Assembly (NCBI GenBank): GCA_964461035.1
Contig: CAYWRI010000009.1
Coordinates: 1-47,318 of the forward strand
DNA length: 47,318 nt
From: CAYZNE01 sp964461035
GTDB lineage: Archaea; Nanobdellota; Nanobdellia; Woesearchaeales; CAYZNE01
Reading direction: 5' to 3'
Shown here: positions 41,639-47,318 of the stretch, in pieces
Layout: every line of letters begins with the position of its first letter
How positions within the stretch are numbered: position 1 is the first letter of the stretch
Program-made: the position numbers and the translations under genes
Notes under the pieces: generated by a model
What the model saw: the letters and a program-made list of their open reading frames with translations, nothing else
Told to the model about the DNA's origin: nothing
Database searches by the model: none

Positions 41639-41728
41639 AAATTAATGTTAAATAATATGACCTCCTCCCCAACCCAAAGGTAGGGGTATCCAAAAAAAAG
41701 GAGTACATACAAAAACAAGTTTTTGAGC

Positions 41729-41805
41729 ATTAAACAAAGTTTAATAGTCACAAAAAACCTACATCTACAACCTAAATATTCGATTTCAAAAACCTCCGGT
41801 TTTTG
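41729..41805. terminator. Hairpins between convergent metG and ASCH-like genes
   Basis: CAAAAACC (41787-41794) and GGTTTTTG (41798-41805) form a perfect 8-bp stem with a 3-nt loop. ATTAAAC (41729-41735) and GTTTAAT (41739-41745) form a second palindrome. They fill the 214-bp gap between the convergent genes and probably mark transcript ends; no other gene is supported there. Confidence 0.5.
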
Positions 41806-41852
41806 CATAGATCATAATATTGGCTTTTTGAGAATAAAAAGACAAACTCTAA

Positions 41853-42383
41853 CTATATTATCATAAGTTCACCAAGAAAATATGCTGATAGAATATCTTC
41901 CTTTGTTAAAATATGATTATAACTGTTTTGAATATTTTCAATCATTTCTTCTTTGTTAGAATATTCACCAAGCAATGCTAAACCTAAAGGGAAACTCTCA
42001 AGATCTGCAACAACAATTAATGGAATCTTTATTGTTCCGATTTGTTCTCCATACCTTTCATCATTAGGATCAGTTTCTATCCAAGGTACAACTCCATATT
42101 CTCCACCAGGAATCCTTATCGTATTTGGTCTAAATCTAATAGTGCAAATTTCTTTTCTTAAGTCAATTAAAGGTGTGAGATGTTTATAGAACACCAATTC
42201 TTTATCTACTTTAATTTCTAATCCAGGAAAATCTTTTCTAGGAAAATCTTTTTTAATTTGTTCAACTAATTCACTTGAATCTTTTCCAGGAACATATAAT
42301 CTAATCACATAATTTACTATTCGAGAGAGATTTATAAAATTTTTTATTTTTAATTCTTTTAATGTATATCTTGTATTCATCAC
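41853..42383 (-). CDS. ASCH/PUA-like domain protein
   Basis: The 176-residue protein has an ASCH-like C-terminal half: TIRFRPNTIRIPGGEYG (about 82-98), ETDPNDERYGEQIGTIKIPL, and the helical end YSNKEEMIENIQNSYNHIL followed by DILSAYFLGEL. ASCH domains are PUA-like beta barrels that bind RNA or modified nucleosides. The N-terminal 75 residues are not recognised. There is no operon; the start lies close to an AT-rich promoter without a clear ribosome site. Confidence 0.65.
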   Translation of the reverse strand: MMNTRYTLKELKIKNFINLSRIVNYVIRLYVPGKDSSELVEQIKKDFPRKDFPGLEIKVDKELVFYKHLTPLIDLRKEICTIRFRPNTIRIPGGEYGVVPWIETDPNDERYGEQIGTIKIPLIVVADLESFPLGLALLGEYSNKEEMIENIQNSYNHILTKEDILSAYFLGELMII

Positions 42384-42444
42384 GTAATATATTTAATCTA
42401 ATAAAAATTGAATGTTAAAAATATAACAATTGATGCAAACCATA

Positions 42445-43023
42445 TCAAATCAAAGAGGATATGAAGAAAAGTAAGCCTGAAACGATTGGTAAAAGAAGAT
42501 TGTCATTGATTACGTATTTTCTAAATTTAAGATCAAGAGATTCAAGATATATGCTAATAAAACAAATAATTACTATGTCAATAATTCTAAAATTGGTTAC
42601 AAGAAATATTAATATGGCTGAAAAATAAACAGACAATATTCTTCCTTCTAAATGTTTTGAATTGAAACCAGGTAAAATAATAAATCCTTTTTTAAGACCC
42701 ATAACAGAACCCATACTATCAATTATTGTTAATATTATGGTCGCTGCCAAAGTTATTTCTCGATTAAATATTAGTCTGGTTAAAAAAACTCCTAAAGTAA
42801 ATAATATCATTCCCATTCCAGGATATTCAAAATTTCTGCCCAATTTAGAAAGAAAAAAGGAAATGATGGGGATTTTTTTCCTCTTAAGAAATAAAGAAAG
42901 AATAAATCCTATAAGAACAAGAAAACCCAATATTTGCAAAGCAAAATTATCTAAATATAAAATTAAAATTAAGATAAACCCATAAATTAAATGAAAAGTT
43001 TTTCTAAATATGTGCGATTTCAT
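42445..43023 (-). CDS. Integral membrane protein, dolichol kinase/CDP-transferase-like
   Basis: The 192-residue protein has about six membrane segments. Near the start is FRKTFHL, matching the RKxxH segment of the SEC59/dolichol-kinase and phosphatidate cytidylyltransferase-like family, and in the middle IIDSMGSVMGLKKG and HLEGRILSVYFSA, corresponding to the family's Asp-x(n)-Gly and GSxxx motifs. These enzymes use CTP to phosphorylate polyprenols or lipids. It is the last of three same-strand genes (4 bp after the previous). Confidence 0.7.
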   Translation of the reverse strand: MKSHIFRKTFHLIYGFILILILYLDNFALQILGFLVLIGFILSLFLKRKKIPIISFFLSKLGRNFEYPGMGMILFTLGVFLTRLIFNREITLAATIILTIIDSMGSVMGLKKGFIILPGFNSKHLEGRILSVYFSAILIFLVTNFRIIDIVIICFISIYLESLDLKFRKYVINDNLLLPIVSGLLFFISSLI

Positions 43024-43027
43024 TTAA

Positions 43028-43294
43028 TCACTTTTTCTTTTTAGAATATTTTTTATATTTTCTTTTTTCAAAGTGCAAAGGATCATGCACATTAAGTTCA
43101 TCAAGTAAATCAGGATATTCCATAGGAACATTACTCATGCTAATTATTGAGGATATAAACATCACAATAAAAACAATCATAAATGCAAAAGCCCAAGAAG
43201 GTATAACTTCAAGCATGAATGCGCTAATTATAAATCCAATCATACTTATTAACATGTATCCACTTGATAAAGGTTCAATAAATTTTTCTTTCAT
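43028..43294 (-). CDS. Small two-helix membrane protein with basic tail
   Basis: The 88-residue protein has two membrane segments (about 14-31 and 33-51), then an acidic loop (PMEYPDLLDELNVHDPLHF) and a strongly basic end (KRKYKKYSKKKK). The middle gene of a three-gene run with tight spacing (28 bp and 4 bp). No family is recognised. Confidence 0.65.
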   Translation of the reverse strand: MKEKFIEPLSSGYMLISMIGFIISAFMLEVIPSWAFAFMIVFIVMFISSIISMSNVPMEYPDLLDELNVHDPLHFEKRKYKKYSKKKK

Positions 43295-43322
43295 AATATC
43301 ACCGTACTAATTTTAATTTTAA

Positions 43323-44324
43323 TTATTCCCAATACAATATTCTTAATACAGCATCTTCAGATTCAATAGTTACTGGTTTTTCAACTACAATCAAATTCAA
43401 AGAGTCACTTAATTCAATATCTGAGATTGGTCGTATTTGAGTATGAACAGGACCTTCACAACATTGTATATACCTATATTCATCATTAATAGAACTCAAA
43501 AATGCATTAGTTCCTTTTGGCTTAAATGCACAACGTCCCATTATATATTCTTTTGAATAATTTTCATCACCATAAAAATTACAACTTTCTTCACCACCAG
43601 TTGAATTAATTATTGTAAAACCATCACAATCAGGATTACATCTACCAAATGAATCTGTACAATCTACATGACATGACCCTTCAGGTAATGTAAAATTAAT
43701 ATCTGAAATATTACCATTAATTCCTTCAGTAGATAAATTAACTATTTGAATCTGAGATTCATACCCTGATTTATACGCAGATAATGCAACAGAAGTAAGT
43801 GCAACATTACATCTAGGTATTCTAATATGATATGGTTGTGTATAAGTATAATTATATAAATCTGTTTCCCTATAAAACTTAGCATATGATACATTATTTA
43901 TTGTGGTTTCTAAAGCAACAGTGGAATCTGGTAAAAGTCTATTTAGCTCATTCATAATATATCCTGAAACACCCTGACTACAATAAGGAATTTGAACTAA
44001 TGATTGAAAATAAGTATTACATGCTACAGAATAAATAAAGTCTCCCTGACTATCAACACAAGCACTATCCATCACAAAACAAGCAGGACACACAGGACAA
44101 GATGAAGCATTTTGATAACCATTCAAAGTTGCATCCCAATTCATACAATTAAAATCAGTGAGATTATCTTGAGTGCAATTACCAGAATAACATTTGAATT
44201 CCTCACATAAGTCATGACATTCGCAACTTGCAATTGCAATTGTAAATTCTGCATGGAATAAAAATATCATGAATAGAATAAATAAAAAGACGAAGCTACT
44301 TAAAACACTTTTATTATTTGACAT
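43323..44324 (-). CDS. Secreted Cys-rich hypothetical protein
   Basis: The 333-residue protein has an N-terminal hydrophobic signal (about 9-30, VFLFILFMIFLFHAEFTIAI) and an outer part with about 25 Cys in CxxC-like and spaced pairs (ASCECHDLCEEFKCYSGNC; CPVCPACFV; CHVDCTDSFGRCNPDC). The spacing suggests disulfide-rich extracellular modules rather than zinc sites. No enzyme motif is seen. It heads the operon with two small membrane proteins and would be processed by the signal peptidase at 27018. Confidence 0.7.
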   Translation of the reverse strand: MSNNKSVLSSFVFLFILFMIFLFHAEFTIAIASCECHDLCEEFKCYSGNCTQDNLTDFNCMNWDATLNGYQNASSCPVCPACFVMDSACVDSQGDFIYSVACNTYFQSLVQIPYCSQGVSGYIMNELNRLLPDSTVALETTINNVSYAKFYRETDLYNYTYTQPYHIRIPRCNVALTSVALSAYKSGYESQIQIVNLSTEGINGNISDINFTLPEGSCHVDCTDSFGRCNPDCDGFTIINSTGGEESCNFYGDENYSKEYIMGRCAFKPKGTNAFLSSINDEYRYIQCCEGPVHTQIRPISDIELSDSLNLIVVEKPVTIESEDAVLRILYWE

Positions 44325-44396
44325 TTTCTTCTCAACCTCTTACTTAAAAAATATGCTCGAAATCATTTTTAAGCACAATAATATATTAACACGAAC

Positions 44397-45185
44397 CTAA
44401 TACTTAGGAAAAATACCTAATTGTTTTAATACATAATTAAATAGTGAACGTTTTTCTTCTTTTTTAAGCTTTTTTCTATAACTTGGACCTAAAATCATGG
44501 TGGCAATATCATAATATTTATTTTTATTTTTTGAATTATAAGTTTTCAAATATATTTTTCCTTGCTCTGTTGATTTTGAAATATTATTATCATGTTTAAT
44601 AACTCCTATTATTGGAACATTCAAAAACTTTTCAATTTTATCTTTAGCAAGTTTTCCTTTTACTCTATTTATGATAACTCCCATAACAATTGTTTTTATT
44701 TTTTTTGCAGTTTCAATTGTTTTTAATGCATCTGCCAAAGCACCTTTATCCGTATTTGTAACTAACACTATTTCATCAACAGCTTCAATTATTCTCTGAG
44801 TTTCAGAGCCTAAAGTTGCTGCAGTATCAATTAATAAAATATCTGCATGATTCTCTAAATCATTTATTGCTTGGTAAATTTTATTAAAATTTATATCTTT
44901 AAGAGCGTCAACGGCCATGTCACTTGTTATTATATTAATTCCAGAACTATGGGTATAAACTGTTTCAGAGATATGTGCTGTTCCTCTTAAAACATCATTA
45001 AGTGTTTTTGGAGTTTTAATAACGCCCAAATAAAGACCTAGATTTGGAGTTGTTATATTCGCATCTAAAACTATGACATTAGCACCTTTATGATATAATG
45101 CTAAAGCTAAATTTATTGTGGTAGTTGTTTTTCCAACACCACCCTTACCTGAAACAATTGCGATTTTATGAAGATATTTTCTCAC
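44397..45185 (-). CDS. MinD/ParA-family ATPase
   Basis: The 262-residue protein has the deviant Walker A SGKGGVGKTTT (12-22), the family segments VIVLDANITTPNLGLYLG (about 38-55) and ILLIDTAATLGSETQ, and VTNTDKGALADALKT. MinD-type ATPases switch between membrane and cytosol to place cell-division or motility machinery. The C-terminus is basic (YRKKLKKEEKRSLF) and may aid membrane contact. No MinC or FtsZ is nearby, so the process it serves is not shown. The gene is 44 bp after the 45230-45718 gene in the same direction. Confidence 0.9.
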   Translation of the reverse strand: MRKYLHKIAIVSGKGGVGKTTTTINLALALYHKGANVIVLDANITTPNLGLYLGVIKTPKTLNDVLRGTAHISETVYTHSSGINIITSDMAVDALKDINFNKIYQAINDLENHADILLIDTAATLGSETQRIIEAVDEIVLVTNTDKGALADALKTIETAKKIKTIVMGVIINRVKGKLAKDKIEKFLNVPIIGVIKHDNNISKSTEQGKIYLKTYNSKNKNKYYDIATMILGPSYRKKLKKEEKRSLFNYVLKQLGIFPKY

Positions 45186-45229
45186 AGTTAATACCTCTAA
45201 TAATAAATTGATAATTATTAATCTTAAGG

Positions 45230-45718
45230 TTATACCTCTTTATTTTTATAAAGCAATTCGACATAGCTATAAAAACTCATTAAAACAGCATAAAAATGTG
45301 ATACTGCATCAATATCAATCATTATTTCTTGACCATCAATAACAGTTCTAAGTTTTACAGGACGCCTATACTCACTTTCCTTTATTACACTTTTAGAGTT
45401 CACAATTTTTCTAAGAAGAAGATATATTGTAATATTCTCTCGCACTTGAGGATCATCATATTCTTCCAGAACTTTATTTGTTTTTTCAATTACTGACTTA
45501 GGAAAATCCGCTGTTTCATTGTTCAAATTTAATAAAGCGTTAATTATGGCTTCATATGCACTAATCATTCTTTTTTGAACATTGATAAGTACATCCACAG
45601 TTCTTGTATACTTCAAAGTAACATAAACTTGATGATCCACTCGCTTTAATTCTTCTTTTGCTTTTTCCAAATAATCTTCTTGCTCATCTGATTCTTCATC
45701 ATATTCTTCATATGCCAT
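45230..45718 (-). CDS. Hypothetical helical protein
   Basis: The 162-residue protein begins with an acidic tail (AYEEYDEESDEQEDYLEKAKEEL), then helices (VYVTLKYTRTVDVLINVQKR; AYEAIINALLNL) and a C-terminal helical region (IDIDAVSHFYAVLMSFYSY). No family is recognised. It lies in the same direction as, and directly upstream of, the MinD-type ATPase gene with a 44-bp gap, so it is a candidate partner. There is no membrane segment. Confidence 0.65.
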   Translation of the reverse strand: MAYEEYDEESDEQEDYLEKAKEELKRVDHQVYVTLKYTRTVDVLINVQKRMISAYEAIINALLNLNNETADFPKSVIEKTNKVLEEYDDPQVRENITIYLLLRKIVNSKSVIKESEYRRPVKLRTVIDGQEIMIDIDAVSHFYAVLMSFYSYVELLYKNKEV

Positions 45719-45778
45719 TTTTATAATAGTAAAATATATTTAATAGTTTAAAAATGTATTGTTTGAAAAGATATAAGT

Positions 45779-46531
45779 TTAATGTTTTAAATGTTTGTTG
45801 AACCAATTATTGGTTAGTCTTACAAGTATATCAATGTGTTCTTTAAAATCATGGTCAGCACCCTCAACAAGTTCTAGCTGAGAGTTTTTAGATAATAATT
45901 CTATAGCTTGTTTTGAATCTTCAAGAGGAACACTCGTGTCTTCTGTCCCTTGAATGATTAAAACAGCACAATTAACATTTTTAAGGAGTTCTTTTTGATT
46001 TACGGTTTCTCTATCGATTAACATTTGTTTATCAATTAAGTATGTTGTGCGAATAGCATTCTTGCGAGTTCTTGTAAAATATCCTTTCTCTTTTAATTCT
46101 TGAAGTTGTTCTTTAGAAAATTTCTCATCCCGAGCGTATTTTACTTTATTTGTAACTGGAGACCATAAAACCATTGTGTTTATTTCTTGATTGTAACACT
46201 TTAGAGAAACTAAGGAACCAATACTATGTCCAAATAAACCTATACGATTATACCCTTTTGATTTTGAAAATTCAATTGCAGAACGTAAATCATCAACTTG
46301 TTTTCCAATTGTTAAGGTATCATCATCGCTTTCACCACAACCACTAAAATCAAAAGCTAAAACATTGTAACCTGATTTGTTAAGTGATTCTGCAACTTTA
46401 TCTAATTTTCCTCGTTCAGATTTATCATTGGCTAATGCATGCACTATTATGATGATTGATTTTGATTTAGAAGTATAAAGATTACCTACTAATGATTGAT
46501 TTCTTGAATTTTTGAATATAACTCGTTCCAT
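45779..46531 (-). CDS. Alpha/beta hydrolase
   Basis: The 250-residue enzyme has the Ser-Asp-His triad: S103 in GHSIGS, D198 in GTEDTSVP and H227 in GADHDFKE. The oxyanion-region HALANDKSERGKL and DFSGCGESDDD are typical of the BAAT/dienelactone-like hydrolases. It probably hydrolyses an ester, thioester or amide of unknown identity. It is not clearly in an operon; the start is set by the conserved N-terminal strand. Confidence 0.85.
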   Translation of the reverse strand: MERVIFKNSRNQSLVGNLYTSKSKSIIIIVHALANDKSERGKLDKVAESLNKSGYNVLAFDFSGCGESDDDTLTIGKQVDDLRSAIEFSKSKGYNRIGLFGHSIGSLVSLKCYNQEINTMVLWSPVTNKVKYARDEKFSKEQLQELKEKGYFTRTRKNAIRTTYLIDKQMLIDRETVNQKELLKNVNCAVLIIQGTEDTSVPLEDSKQAIELLSKNSQLELVEGADHDFKEHIDILVRLTNNWFNKHLKH

Positions 46532-46649
46532 AATAAATTCAAATATTTTGTAATATATAAATGTTAAGTTAATTTGGCCTTCTAAATATCTAAGGACTAA
46601 ATCTCAATTAAACTTAACATAGGAATTTAAAGAATAAACAAGCTAAATT

Positions 46650-47258
46650 TTATTTTTTTGAGCAATGCGCTATAAAATTAAATTTTGTATTCTTAGGTGG
46701 ATTTACAGGTTTTTTTGATAAATCGAAAATGTCAGTATACAATTGTCCAAAAACTTTGTTTACTGTAAAATAATTAGATAATAATTCAGTAAATTCTTCT
46801 AAAGAATATTCTATAATATGGTAAGGACTACCGTGTGGTTTCCGTGGAGTTGATATAATTAAATTTCCATCATTAGTTAATAATCTTTGAGCTTCTTCTA
46901 GAAATAAATTTGGATGTCTTAAATGTTCAATACCTTCGAAACTAACTATTTTATTAAATATTCCCGATTCTGGAAATAATTTTAGTAAATATTCAATATT
47001 AGCCACATAAAAAGAAGAATTATTTAACTTAAAAAATTCGTGTGCATGTTCAATTGCACCCTCATGAATATCAATTCCGTAAGCTTTAGAACTGTGAGCT
47101 GCTAATAAAGCTGTACCATATCCACTTCCACAAGGTACATCAAGAACTATATCCTTGGGTGAAATATAGTTAAGTGCAAATTTATATCTGGCTAAATGTG
47201 ATGGTTCAGTTTCTTCAATATTTATAGGTGCTTGTCGTTCTCCATCACTAATAATCAT
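46650..47258 (-). CDS. SAM-dependent methyltransferase (class I)
   Basis: The 202-residue protein has a Rossmann methyltransferase core: motif I VLDVPCGSGYGTALL (about 38-52), AYGIDIHEGAIEHA, KIVSFEGIEHLRHP (about 102-115) and AQRLLTNDGNLIIST. It resembles methyltransf_11/UbiE-like enzymes that act on small molecules, lipids or surface sugars. The substrate is not apparent. TATA is not clear; the 60 bp upstream to the window end holds no gene. Confidence 0.8.
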   Translation of the reverse strand: MIISDGERQAPINIEETEPSHLARYKFALNYISPKDIVLDVPCGSGYGTALLAAHSSKAYGIDIHEGAIEHAHEFFKLNNSSFYVANIEYLLKLFPESGIFNKIVSFEGIEHLRHPNLFLEEAQRLLTNDGNLIISTPRKPHGSPYHIIEYSLEEFTELLSNYFTVNKVFGQLYTDIFDLSKKPVNPPKNTKFNFIAHCSKK

Positions 47259-47318
47259 AATAATTTGGACATAAGTAATCTTTTTTAAAATTTCCTATTT
47301 TCACTTCATTCTAAAAAA

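Noticed and set aside
41497..41808. Reverse-strand 103-codon frame after metG
   Set aside because: It overlaps the metG end and a hairpin gap, is Leu/Phe-rich, has no ribosome site and no recognisable motif.

Overview
The window is AT-rich archaeal chromosome. It carries archaeal PCNA, RadB, NucS, a two-domain Lrp protein, three TrmB-type regulators, an aCPSF-like beta-CASP nuclease, DUF655 and DUF357 proteins, the uL1-uL10(P0)-L12 cluster, archaeal uS2, an archaeal-type MetRS, an intron-containing tRNA-Leu and a C/D-box guide RNA. Many genes have a TATA element about 25 bp before the start codon (leaderless transcripts); others have GGAGGT-type ribosome sites. The base composition, many small orphan membrane proteins and short P0 fit a DPANN lineage of the Woesearchaeota/Pacearchaeota sort. 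That placement is an inference, since no rRNA is present.

Layout. 0-10.4 kb: a lipoprotein start, tRNA-Leu with intron, PCNA, Lrp and TrmB regulators, DUF655, a beta-CASP nuclease, a structured non-coding stretch, a DUF2304 protein, NucS with a C-terminal PCNA-binding motif, and a pair of related membrane-anchored proteins. 10.5-12.5 kb: tRNA-Gln followed by an eroded accessory patch with an integrase fragment, a winged-helix fragment, a DUF134 gene broken by two stop codons, a DUF5320 protein with 12-bp repeats, and small ORFs. 12.5-20 kb: a prenyl synthase divergent from a TrmB regulator, two tiny SD-led ORFs, an AbrB-PhoU regulator that appears to start with ATT, a large unfamiliar protein (two receiver-like folds plus a guanylate-kinase-like P-loop domain), RadB and uS2. 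20-29 kb: a methyltransferase, a P2-type ATPase with an altered M4 ion site, a DEAD-box helicase with an SR-like tail, a phosphodiesterase, signal peptidase and DUF1385.

29-37.3 kb: a coiled-coil protein, L12/P0/L1, then an unfamiliar locus in which a TrmB regulator is divergent from a degenerate response regulator and two coiled-coil paralogues, with nested inverted repeats between them. A second small winged-helix gene behind 9-bp direct repeats follows. 37.3-47.3 kb: DUF357, a lipoprotein serpin, a C/D sRNA, MetRS, an ASCH-like protein, a membrane kinase-like protein, secreted Cys-rich and small membrane proteins, a MinD ATPase, an alpha/beta hydrolase and a methyltransferase.

The best candidates for new biology are the TrmB/receiver/paralogue locus (32.3-36.7 kb), the receiver-receiver-GMK-like protein (16.65-18.18 kb), and several intergenic RNAs. 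No CRISPR array, complete insertion sequence, rRNA or recognisable defence system was seen.
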